Positions 1-9,203 of a stretch of 31,279 bases of DNA are shown piece by piece. A program made the translations under genes and the position numbers. The stretch spans positions 112,344-143,622 of the forward strand of contig QEOQ01000246.1 of NCBI GenBank assembly GCA_010279815.1. Reading direction: 5' to 3'. The stretch is from Brachionus plicatilis. Its lineage: Eukaryota > Rotifera > Eurotatoria > Ploima > Brachionidae. The notes under the pieces were generated by a model. It did no database searches and was not told the DNA's origin. It saw only the letters and a program-made list of their open reading frames with translations. The first letter of the stretch is position 1, and every line of letters begins with the position of its first letter.

Positions 1-820
1 GTCTACCAGTATATTAAAATTTAACTTAGAATCAAATTTAATACCAAGAAATTTGATTTCTTTTTGGCTCACTATTCTGTTTCCATAAATTTTTAAGTTT
101 AGATTATCACTCTCTTTTTTGTACCTGGAAAAGACTACTGAACACTACTTTTCAACTGATATCTTCATTTTCCATTTAATAAGCCATTGTTCTAGTTCGT
201 TGAGGTATTTATTAATCTTATTTTCTAGGTTCCTCTTTTTGTTATAAATGAAGAATGTTACTAGATCATCTGCGAAAAGCAGAGAGTATTCATTATTTGT
301 TTGTTTCTTTTGGGGATGTCATTAATATATATACTAAATAAAAGAGGACTAATTACTGAGCCTTGAGGAACACCTGCAGTTATTTGATATTCTTCGCTCA
401 GATGGTCATTCACATTTACCTTAAATGTCCTAGAGTCTAAAAAGGATCTAATCCAGTTAGTCAAGTAATGAGGTGGATTTATTTTAATCAATTTAAAAAG
501 TAAACCTTCATGCCAAACCCTATCAAAGGCTTTAGAAATATCAAAAAAAAGGCTGCAAACTCTTTTTTTTCTGTTAAATGATTCAATAATTTTTTGAATT
601 AAAAAGAAAAGATTATCTGCTGTTCGCCGGTGTTTCCTAAGTCCAGATTGCTCCTGGATAAGGAGTGAATTTTGTTCCAAAAAATTGTATAATCTTGAAT
701 ATACTATGCGTTCCAGTAGCTTTCCTAAACAACTCGTTATACTAATTGGTCTATAATTTAAAGGATCTTGTAAAGAAGAGGCTTTTTTTTGAATCATAGT
801 AATGGTATGCATATGATTTT
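1..820 (-). pseudogene. Non-LTR retrotransposon reverse transcriptase, broken and cut by the window edge
   Basis: Reverse transcriptase of a LINE-type (jockey/CR1-like) retrotransposon, read right to left and running off the left edge. Conserved RT blocks are visible: LNYRPISI near the start, FDISKAFDRVW (block with the first catalytic Asp) and GVPQGSVISPLLF. The FADD catalytic box (LLFADD, about 262-285) is present, but in another frame, so there is a frameshift near 300-315. Further on, a TAG stop interrupts the frame after the residues ISVEK (about 140-150), and EIKFLGI, typical of the RT C-terminal part, follows near 40-60. The 5' end is truncated near 820, where an unrelated sequence begins. 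It is a dead copy: RT identity is certain, family assignment is not. Confidence 0.85.
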
Positions 821-834
821 GTTATATAGTCGAT

Positions 835-954
835 TTTGTATTCAAAATTTTTGTAAATCAATAATTTTCCGCCTCTTTGTGATTGACTAATTGAAATTTG
901 TTCTAAATTGTTGATAATCTCATACATTGTATTAATGGCGTCTAGTTTAGTCAA
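835..954 (-). pseudogene. Possible FLYWCH zinc-finger remnant
   Basis: About 40 open codons on the minus strand end abruptly where the reverse-transcriptase fragment begins. The stretch SQRGGKLLIYKNFEYK resembles the first half of a FLYWCH zinc finger (RG, then LL, then an aromatic residue followed by YK). The expected WRC and His part is missing at the junction. FLYWCH domains often accompany MULE-type transposases, so this may be a transposon or host-gene scrap split by the LINE insertion. The match rests on one motif only. Confidence 0.35.
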
Positions 955-959
955 TTTTA

Positions 960-1625
960 GTTAAATCTTTACAAGTAGAAAATTTACACGTCTAATTTAT
1001 ACAAATCAAAAATTAATTGCGTCAAATTATTTTTCTCGTCAAAATTAACTAGTTAAAAGTAATAAGTCAAAATTATAAAAGTTGACAATATTCGAGGCGA
1101 AATTAGAATATACCGAATAACTGTAATAGTTGAATAATTGAAATAATTGAAAAAATTGTTAATTGTTAAAATAATTGTTAATTGTTAAGATTGTTAAATA
1201 AAAATTGACCCAAAGTTGAAAAAACATTTTTCAAATTTGAACTATTTTTCAAATTGCCCATGAATGGCATTATCGGTTGTAACTGATAAAGTTTTATCAT
1301 TAATTGAAAAATTATCTAAAACCAAAGAAAATAATTAATTATAAAATATTCAAATCAAAAAGTAAAATGATTGTAAAATTAACTCCAATTTATTTTTTTA
1401 AAAAATTAATCTGAAGCGTTGCACTTTTTTCATACTTTTCCAAAATTGTATGAAAACTTTCATTAAGACGAAAAAATACACCATATTTTGTCTAAGACAA
1501 TATTGGCCTTAAAATCTACCTAAAAAATATTTAGATAAACCCTTAAGATAACCTAGAAGCATGTTTGTGGAAAATTTATCATCAAAGATAAGAATTATGT
1601 ATTTAGATTTTATGAGAAGTAAAGG
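960..1625. other. AT-rich intergenic stretch upstream of the glycosyltransferase
   Basis: No coding potential on either strand. Short imperfect reiterations of AATTGTTAA-like words occur around 1130-1200. Nothing else is recognisable until the TATA-like box just before the next gene. Confidence 0.5.
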
Positions 1626-1632
1626 TATAAAA
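1626..1632 (+). promoter_or_regulatory. TATA-like box before the glycosyltransferase
   Basis: TATAAAA in the context AGGTATAAAATC lies about 57 nt upstream of the ATG at 1689. That spacing suits a core promoter with a short 5' leader. The background is very AT-rich, so chance matches are common; the flanking G and C residues make this one a little more convincing. Confidence 0.4.
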
Positions 1633-1688
1633 TCAAGCAGTAAATAGAATTTTTATATTTTTTACTTTAAATTTTTATTCGTTATAGT

Positions 1689-2705
1689 ATGGACAAAATT
1701 AGCTTATCTTTTTTGTTCAAATTTGTACTAAAATTTTCACCAATCCTTATTATTTTCTTTTTTTCTCTTAATTATTTCAAGTTTTTTAAAACATCAACAT
1801 ATCATGACAAAAAATTGAACATTTTCTTCACCGAAACAAATAAATCAAGGGAGTATTTAACATACAAACAGCTTTGTTCAATTGAATCAGCTGCCCTTCA
1901 CAATCCAACTGCTAATGTCTTCTTGTTTTCATTGAATGCCAAGATAAATCAAGAGTTATTAGCCAACTATAAAAACATTAAGTTTGTTCTAACAACTGAA
2001 GAGAATTTATATAAAGATACACCTCTATTAGAATGGTGGAAATTGCAACAAGAAGCTTTGAATAGAGGAAAATATAAAATTCATGATTTGTCTGATTCTA
2101 TTCGAATATCATTAGTTTATAAATATGGAGGCATTTATTCCGATTTGGATATTTTAAATTTAAAGTCTCTAGAACCTTTGAAAAATTTAAACGCTGTGGC
2201 ATATGCTAAAAATGGTGATCAAGTTCATACAAGCAATTCTATTTTATTGTTTAACAAAAAACACAATTTTTTGTATTCAACTATGACAAATCTGGTACAA
2301 AATTACAAAAAAAATATTTGGGGATATAATGGTCCAATTTTAATACAAAAATCTGTAAAAAAATATTGTAAATTAGAGAAAATTTATGAAGAACTAGTTT
2401 TTAGAGTAAATAAAGAGTTCAGTGCAAATAAAATAAACGATCAACAAGATAAATGTGATATGGTCATTCTTACCAATGATTACTTTTTTCCTGTACATTG
2501 GTCGCAGCATAAAATCTTATTTGAAAAAAACTCTATGGTCAACATTTCTGCATTTAAAAATGCGTATGGAATTCATTTCTATGGCAAATTTAGTCATTAT
2601 TATGATGTAAAGCTAAATGATAACAGTATTTATGAATTTTTCATCGCACAAAATTGTCCTTTAATTTACAGCTTTTTGGAAAAACAACTTATTAAAAAAA
2701 TTTAA
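1689..2705 (+). CDS. Alpha-1,4-galactosyl/GlcNAc-transferase-like Golgi glycosyltransferase
   Basis: Intact single-exon frame of 338 residues, close to vertebrate A4GALT (about 350). Residues 7-31 form one hydrophobic segment after a short basic N-terminus, the layout of a type II Golgi enzyme. The lumenal part carries family marks: IFFTET near 45, CSIESAALHNP near 63, and DTPLLEWW near 110. SDSIRISLVYKYGGIYSDLD at 135-154 contains the DXD motif (DLD, 152-154) that binds metal and nucleotide sugar. IWGYNGP near 211 and GIHFYGKFS in the C-terminal part match the Gb3-synthase-like region. The family transfers galactose or GlcNAc in alpha-1,4 linkage to glycolipids or O-glycans; the acceptor cannot be read here. 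The nearest gene, convergent 1.8 kb away, is a galactose sulfotransferase. The frame starts at the first ATG after a TATA-like box. Confidence 0.9.
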   Translation: MDKISLSFLFKFVLKFSPILIIFFFSLNYFKFFKTSTYHDKKLNIFFTETNKSREYLTYKQLCSIESAALHNPTANVFLFSLNAKINQELLANYKNIKFVLTTEENLYKDTPLLEWWKLQQEALNRGKYKIHDLSDSIRISLVYKYGGIYSDLDILNLKSLEPLKNLNAVAYAKNGDQVHTSNSILLFNKKHNFLYSTMTNLVQNYKKNIWGYNGPILIQKSVKKYCKLEKIYEELVFRVNKEFSANKINDQQDKCDMVILTNDYFFPVHWSQHKILFEKNSMVNISAFKNAYGIHFYGKFSHYYDVKLNDNSIYEFFIAQNCPLIYSFLEKQLIKKI

Positions 2706-2903
2706 ATTTAATTTTCTTTATTTCTAGCAAAAATTATTTTTTAAATTTTAATTCCAAAAACCAAAGCCTTTTTTAAGACCCTTTTTAATTTCCAATTTTA
2801 ATTGAAATTTAAAAATATCTGTACAACTCATATTTTATAATTTATAATTGACAAAAATTTTTGCTAAAATTTTTTTTTTAAATAAAAATTTGCTAAAATT
2901 TTA

Positions 2904-3917
2904 TGTGTTTGAATCACAAAATGTATCCAATGTTGAAATAACATTGAAAAATTGCGATATTACAAATATTTTCTTCAGTTTCAAATAAAAAAATAATTTT
3001 AAGTTAATATTGCAAACATTTTCATATTTGAAATTAAACTCTTAAGTGAAATAGAATGAGTTTAATTTTTATTTATAAATTTGAAAAAAATGTTGAGAAT
3101 TCTTTTATTAACTTTTAAATCATTTATTTATTTGTTTATCTGCACCTTTACCAACCTTCAAAATAAAAAATATGAAAAAAAAAACTAAAAATTAAGTAAA
3201 ATAAGATAAAAATAAAATGAAATAAGATAAATAACTCATTTAGATTTAAATTAATATTCAATCGTTGAAAAACTCGATCTAGTCGGGTTGGTGAACCATA
3301 GTTCACATATTTTGCGATCAATTTTTGTTCACGGGTTTGTGAACTATAAGTTCACCTAATTATTTTTTTGAATTAGGTGATCAAATCCCAAATTAAATGA
3401 AAAACTTTAAGACTTTGAGAAAAAATTGAATAAAATAGCTATTTAATAGAATGCCTGATTCTCGATACTGATATAAAAATAAACAATTGAAGTTAATAAT
3501 TTTTAGGTTTTTTTTTTAATCTGGTATTACCCTTTCAACAATCAAGAATACCCAAATGCCCTCTCTACTTAAATCTGGCAACAAGAAAATGAACCACTAA
3601 AAACACTAAAAGATGAACCAAAATCACCTAATCGACCCGAAAAACTTAGTTTTTTTCTTTAAAAATTTTGACTTTAGTGATAATTGAAGTTCGTTTGATA
3701 CATATAAAATATGGAAAACAGAGCGTAGATAGTTTTATAAACTTATATATCATCATAGCACAAACCCAAAGTCAAAATTTTTAAAAAAAAACAAGTTTTT
3801 CATGCCTGCATTATTAACTTAAAATTATTTTTTTATTTGAAACTGAAGAAAATATTTGTAATATCGCACTTTTTCAATGTTATTTTAACATTGTATGCAT
3901 TTTGTGATTCAAACACA
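2904..3917. repeat. Foldback element with about 105-bp inverted arms
   Basis: The sequence at about 2906-3010 recurs as its reverse complement at about 3811-3917 with only about four mismatches (for example TTTGAATCACAAAATG against its complement). The roughly 800-nt interior holds smaller inverted repeats: about 3651-3675 against 3768-3792 (AAAATTTTGACTTT), and a cluster around 3285-3378 built on GTGAAC/GTTCAC and CACCTAATT/AATTAGGTG. There is no transposase and no clear target-site duplication. It lies between the two convergent Golgi-enzyme genes and is best read as a non-autonomous DNA transposon or foldback repeat. Confidence 0.75.
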
Positions 3918-4504
3918 AAAAAATAGACCATTTTTAGTTAAAAATAATAAAATTTACTTTATAAAACAACAGAAAAAAGCGGAAAAACAGCTTTGGGCAA
4001 CAAACACGATCTTGTCTAAATTTAAATTTTCAATTTACAATTTATTCTTTTTTTCTTCTTTTTATAATTATTTTTTTCATCATCCAAGAGATGTTTTTTG
4101 AATTAAAAAATAATAATAATAAAAAAATTTCTAGAGTTATCTCGGCGAATGCAGTTTCAGATCAATAATTTAAAAAAAATAATTACTAAACATGTTACGT
4201 CTAATAATGGATCAATTGCAAATAACATAAGAATCATTAACATCTGATTTATTTAATAAAAACATTCAATAGTTTGAATAATTCAGAAATTCATTTCATA
4301 ACTTTTATATTCATTCATTCAAACTAAAACAATTTTTTTTAAAAATAACAATTTTTAATCAAAAAATTATGTTAATTTCTGAATTTTTATAACTAATAAA
4401 AAATTTAATGGCGCATTGAATTTTAAAATCTTGATTTTAATGTGGAATCAAGGCTTAAAACATCCTTTTAGAGCATAATAATGTTTAAATAAATAAAATA
4501 ATAA
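3918..4504. other. AT-rich spacer downstream of the sulfotransferase
   Basis: No gene seen. Positions 4152-4270 resemble 22700-22860 inside POLG intron 12; both contain CATGTTA(C/T)GTCTAATAAT, so this is part of an undefined dispersed repeat. Confidence 0.4.
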
Positions 4505-5638
4505 TTATTTATTTTTGAAGAAATGAAAAATCTTTAAAAATATGCAATTTTTTAAAAAATTTTGAGTTTTAAATCTTTTTAGAACCAGAAAAAATATCCA
4601 ACTGTTTTTAAGTAAATCATTTGTAAGTTTCCTTCCAGTACTGGTCAATTTGACACAAAAATCTTTGAAATCACCAGTTAGATTTGTTCTCAAAGAATAA
4701 CCAATATAAGGTACATCTCCATAAAAATACTTTTGTTCTCTTCCATTTGTGCACTCGTTTTGATAATAATCATTTTGTCTCTTCAATTCGTCCACCTCAT
4801 CTTTCAACAAAACCCTCACTTCTTCATATTTTTTGAGATAATAATTGTACAAAATAACATCTGCATTGCTCACTTTTTCAATAACACTCTCAGCCCATTC
4901 TCGATCTTTTTCATCTTTTTTTTTTGTTCCCTGATTTACACTCAAACAAACAATGTCCTTGTAAGACAAATTGAGCATTTTTTTCAACAAAATAAGGCCT
5001 TCGTTGAAATATTCTGTCAAAATGACAAAATCAAACTCTTTTTTGGATCTGTTGATTAGACTTTGTTCTGAACCTTTGTATGACTCGGCACAGTTGACTA
5101 TGCCTAAATCATAGCTTGCTGAATTTCTCAACAAACACAAAATTTTGTTTTTTGAAGCCAATTTTTTCATGGTACGTTCATCTTCAATATTATTGTAAAT
5201 TGTCGTTCTCTTACCCTTTAACATTCTAAAATAGTTCAGCGAAGACAAAAGTTGGTCTGCAGGCTTTCTCAGAATTGTCATGTACAAAGAGTTGTTTCGA
5301 GGAAATGCTTTTTCTGCAATTTTGGTATTGTGTCTTCCATGTATAAAGTAAATTTTGTCATTTAATCCAAAACTACTGTTTATAATAATTTCTTTTTGAA
5401 GGTCAGTGACAACTCTCATCTTTCTTTTGTCAGCCAAACGAATTAGAACATTTTGAAGGGCACTGCTCGCTGTTTTGTGAGTTTTTACAAAATAAATATT
5501 TTTCAAATTGTTCTTGTTGATTTCTAAAGGCCACTCGAAATTGTTATCATTTTTTCTATATTGGTTAAAATTGTACCATTGGCAAATTAAAAAAAATCCA
5601 ATCAGACAAAAAATAAAGTTTTTGTGGCGTGATAACAT
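4505..5638 (-). CDS. Galactose-3-O-sulfotransferase-like Golgi enzyme
   Basis: Intact single-exon frame of 377 residues starting at the ATG at 5638; vertebrate GAL3ST enzymes are somewhat longer. Residues 8-24 are a single membrane segment after a short basic tail, giving a type II Golgi topology. KTHKTASSALQNVL (52-65) is the 5'-phosphosulfate loop that binds PAPS. TILRKPADQLLSSLNYF (121-137) is the 3'-phosphate-binding block with the conserved Arg and Ser. FVILTEYFNEGLILLKK matches the family's downstream block. Known members move sulfate from PAPS to the 3-OH of galactose on glycolipids such as galactosylceramide or on glycoproteins; the acceptor is unknown here. The protein ends in an unusual basic/aromatic tail rich in Lys and Phe. 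It is convergent with the glycosyltransferase at 1689. Confidence 0.88.
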   Translation of the reverse strand: MLSRHKNFIFCLIGFFLICQWYNFNQYRKNDNNFEWPLEINKNNLKNIYFVKTHKTASSALQNVLIRLADKRKMRVVTDLQKEIIINSSFGLNDKIYFIHGRHNTKIAEKAFPRNNSLYMTILRKPADQLLSSLNYFRMLKGKRTTIYNNIEDERTMKKLASKNKILCLLRNSASYDLGIVNCAESYKGSEQSLINRSKKEFDFVILTEYFNEGLILLKKMLNLSYKDIVCLSVNQGTKKKDEKDREWAESVIEKVSNADVILYNYYLKKYEEVRVLLKDEVDELKRQNDYYQNECTNGREQKYFYGDVPYIGYSLRTNLTGDFKDFCVKLTSTGRKLTNDLLKNSWIFFLVLKRFKTQNFLKNCIFLKIFHFFKNK

Positions 5639-5786
5639 GTTTTAAAAGAAATAACACAATTGATTTGTAAATTTTATATTTTAAATTGCTGTTTTTAATT
5701 AAAAGCTTGATTACAAGTTTTTTTTATTATCTCTAGTTTATAGTATTTAGCTTTTGAACGAATACCAACATTTTTTTAAAGCAAAA

Positions 5787-6555
5787 ATTTATTTATTTAT
5801 TTATTTAAATAAGAAAGCCGCAACTAGGACGATTTTGGGAGTTTGAGCGTCAATCGTGGACCTCCAGTACTCTTATTTAAATTACTAGTATATTTACAAT
5901 TGTACAAAAGTAATAATAAAATTTGTCAAATAAAATACAAATAAAATAAAAAAAATAAAATAGACAAAAATAATTTCTTTTTTTTTTTTTCACTTAATAA
6001 ATTAGTTTTAAAGTCTATTGTCTCATTTGTATATCTATTTTTTTCAGCTACTGATTAGTACTCGATGTGTAGCAACTGATTCAACCTTATTCTCCTATTG
6101 TCTCCTTCTGTCTCCAATGCCTCCATTATATCTATGACTTCATCATCTTTCCTGCACTCTCCAATTCTTCTAACTGTTTGTCTGACTATTTCATTTCCAT
6201 ATTTTATCATCTCATAAATTGTTTGTCTATTCGTAATCACTGATATTTCGTATAGCAGGCTTTTGTTATCTTTGCTTAAATCGGGATCATGTGCCATTAG
6301 CTCATGTATTATTGATTTTGTAAGTTCAAATTCTACCAGTCTTATTAAGTATTTGACTTTTGTATTTACTATAAGCTCATCTACTTTATTTAAATTTACT
6401 GCTCTTAAAAACTGAGTACTTCTAGTTATTTTTCTTAATCTAAACATTCCCTTTATTAACTTTGATTCCAACGTTTGTATCTTCTTAATCTGAGCCTTAT
6501 TTAGTATAACATTGTCTAGTCCATAATGAAGTGTCGGTCTAATATACGTCTTATA
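5787..6555 (-). pseudogene. 5'-truncated LINE, 3' end with an AAAT-repeat tail
   Basis: On the minus strand about 167 open codons (roughly 6555-6055) encode the C-terminal part of a non-LTR retrotransposon polyprotein. YIRPTLHYGLDN is the typical block just after the RT domain, followed by a Lys/Arg-rich, mostly helical region that ends at a stop at 6055. A 3' UTR of about 250 nt follows and finishes in a run of AAAT units (5787-5806 read as TTTA on the plus strand). 5' truncation at about 6555 plus a 3' microsatellite tail is the usual result of target-primed reverse transcription. The coding part is short but unbroken, so this insertion may be fairly recent. Confidence 0.75.
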
Positions 6556-6710
6556 TCACTAGTGACATCATCCGAAGCAAAAATATTAAACAATAAAATT
6601 TTAAGTTTTTTTAAAAACCTTTTATTTGCTTGAATCTTAATTAATAAATTAAAAATAATCAAATTAAGTCAAAAAATATATTACGACTATAATGGAAGAA
6701 ATGTATTTAC

Positions 6711-6920
6711 TCTTGCAAAGAAGCCCATCTCCTAAACCCGAAATTCGGGTCTTGTCCCAAAGGCTATAAGTACTATCGATCCCATTTTAAAGAGACCTTA
6801 ATTCACCGACCAAGTACTTAAATCCGAAATGTGTTAAATAAATATTTTAGATATTTTCAAATTATTTTTAAAACAAAACCCGAATTTCTGTATTTGGGAG
6901 ACGGGCTTCTTTGCAAGGGC
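6711..6920. repeat. Short inverted-repeat element (MITE-like), about 210 bp
   Basis: The left end, CTTGCAAAGAAGCCC, followed by a C-rich stretch to about 6750, is mirrored at about 6882-6920. Arms are about 38 bp with a few differences, and both contain the word GAAATTCGGG near their inner ends. There is no coding capacity. A target-site duplication could not be fixed. Confidence 0.75.
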
Positions 6921-7292
6921 ATGTGGTTTATGTAAATTTTCCTTTTAATCTTAGCTGACATAAGAATCATCAATTGCGGTAAAAGTTTCTTCAATTCTTT
7001 AATATTTTTTATCTAAGCAGCAACATTTAATCATAGTTTTTTTATATTTTATAAAAATTGTAAGTTAAAAAAATTAATTTATTGAAGAAACAAAAATTAA
7101 TTTTTTTGGGATTAAAACGACCAGGAAATATAAAATTTTTTTCTAAGAAAAATTTTAATTATTTCGAAGTAAAGACAAAAAATGAAATTAAATGTTTATA
7201 TTATTAATAAGTTGGAAAATACAAAAATATGAATTTGATTTACAATTTATGTTCTATAATATCTTTAATTTAATTTTTTTACTTATGTCTGT

Positions 7293-7820
7293 AAAATGAA
7301 TTAGAACATTTTGAAGGACACTGCTCGCTGTTTTGTGAGTCTTGCAAAAAAATATTTTTCAAATTAATGATAAAAGTAATGATAACTTTATAATTTGATG
7401 AAAACCTCAAGTCACTCAGAATGTAACTTAGCCCTTTTTTTCTAATATAAAATAGCAAGTAAAAAAAAAGATTGATTTAGAAATATTTTTCAAATTGTTT
7501 TTGTTGATTTTAAAAAGTTTTTTAAATAATGTGATTTTTAAATAAACTAATAGAATTTTAATTACTATTTTTAATATTTCAATGGATGCCTTATCAGTTA
7601 AAAAAGTAAAAATTTGAAGAATAAAAATTATTTAATTTTCAGTCTTAGGATAGTTTATAAAAAAAAAATATTTAATTTGAAATGATAATTTTTTTAATTA
7701 ATTAATTTGCATATTTTTTTAAATCAAAATCACAGTTTTCAATTTAGATGATTAGAAATTTTTTTAATTATCTCTAGTTTTTAATATTCAGCCAATTTTG
7801 AATAAAAACTATTTTTTAAG
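7293..7820 (-). pseudogene. Decayed partial duplicate of the sulfotransferase 5' end and upstream region
   Basis: Positions 7303-7362 repeat 5447-5515, the part of the sulfotransferase encoding the PAPS-binding KTHKTASS loop, nearly base for base (shared word CACTGCTCGCTGTTTTGTGA). The match breaks and resumes at about 7484-7515, then weaker similarity to the region upstream of the gene (5660-5790, shared ATTATCTCTAGTTT) runs to 7820. Order and orientation are those of the intact gene, so this is a diverged tandem copy. It has small deletions and an insertion of about 120 nt bracketed by a direct repeat, AATATTTTTCAAATT. It cannot be translated. Confidence 0.72.
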
Positions 7821-9180
7821 CTGATAATTTAAGATATAATCGAGAACTAGACATTTTCAACATAAATTAGTTGAAACATAATAGTTCAATTGTTCAATTG
7901 TATTTTAAAAATTTTAAATAATTGACTTTTATCTATTTACGAATTTCAAATTTTTAATTTTCAAAAATTAAAATATTGAAAAATTTATATTTTTATATTA
8001 AAAAAGTTTTAAAAAATCGCAACTTTTTACAAATCGATTATTCATATAAAAAAAATCATAATTTTTAGTAAAATCATATAATTTTATTTTAGTGTTTAAT
8101 GCTTTTTCACAAAAATTGTTTTTTATTATAATATTTTTGGTCGGCTTATCTTATTTGGTGAGATGGCGTCAGTGAGACTGTTTATAATATTATTAGGGAA
8201 AATATTATTAATTTTCTTTGAATATTTGTAAATTTTAAAGTAGTGCAACACTTCAGGCATGGATTTGTATATTTTGATCAAAATTTTTTTTTAATCATAG
8301 AAAAAATATCAATATTAATTAAATTTTTGTAGAACTTTTTATTAAATATTGGCATTTGATTGATAATTTTATTTCAAATAAAATTCAAATAAGTTAATTT
8401 ATTAAATATTAATTTATTAAATAGTATTTAATAAATTAACTCCTTTATTCCAGTCTGACTTCAAAATCAGATATATCGATTTTAATAATAAAAGTTTAGG
8501 AATTTCGAAACAAGTTTAGATTAATGAATTTATTTAAAAATTGAATTTAATAAATTAATTATTAGTTTTGTAAAATTCGGCACAAAATAACAAAATAAAA
8601 TGGTACAGACCAAAATATTTTTTTTTGAAATCAAAAATTAGTTCTGTAAGTGCAACAAACATATTTGCATCAATATTAAAATCTTTATGGCAAAGTAGAA
8701 TTTTGATCAAATTTCATTTTTTATATTTGATGAAAACATTTTAAATTAGCAATTAAATTTTAATGTATTTTTTATAAATTACAATCCTTTTCAAAAATTT
8801 TCAAAAAAAGCTTAAAAATGTTATAAAAAATAAAAATCTGCGAAGAACCGAATTCTGATATTCTGATCAAATTTGAAAAATGGAATTTGATCAAAAATTT
8901 TACTTTGTCATCTTTATCTAATTCAAACTTGAATTTTTTTTAGCGTATACAGACACTTGAACAATTAAATTTTTTTATTTAAAATCAAATTTTAATTATG
9001 CGCAACATCTTTACTAAAAGCACAAAATTAAAATAGATAAAAAATTGGCTAGTTTCGGTTTAATTTTCAGACTTCTGCAATAAATGTTCAATTGGAACTA
9101 ATTTTTTCCTTTAAAAAAAAATAAATTTTTTTTTTCATTTGGCTCTGTTATTTTGTATTAAATTCCACAAAACCTTAATA
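7821..9180. other. AT-rich intergenic DNA with one weak inverted repeat
   Basis: No gene is seen on either strand. The only structure noticed is an imperfect inverted repeat, about 8688-8722 against 8876-8912, built on GCAAAGTAGAATTTTGATCA and its near complement, spanning about 225 bp; it may be an old MITE. Confidence 0.4.
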
Positions 9181-9186
9181 TTTATT
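9181..9186 (-). terminator. Poly(A) signal of the P450 gene
   Basis: AATAAA on the minus strand, 18 nt beyond the TAA stop at 9204-9206. Position and sequence suit a canonical animal cleavage/polyadenylation hexamer. The local AT-richness weakens the inference. Confidence 0.45.
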
Positions 9187-9203
9187 TAAAAAATTAATTT
9201 TTC

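Noticed and set aside
3895..4101. 68-codon open frame
   Set aside because: Begins inside the right arm of the foldback element and has AT-driven composition; no family features.
4733..5059. 108-codon plus-strand open frame
   Set aside because: Antisense to the sulfotransferase; low-complexity Phe/Ile-rich translation.
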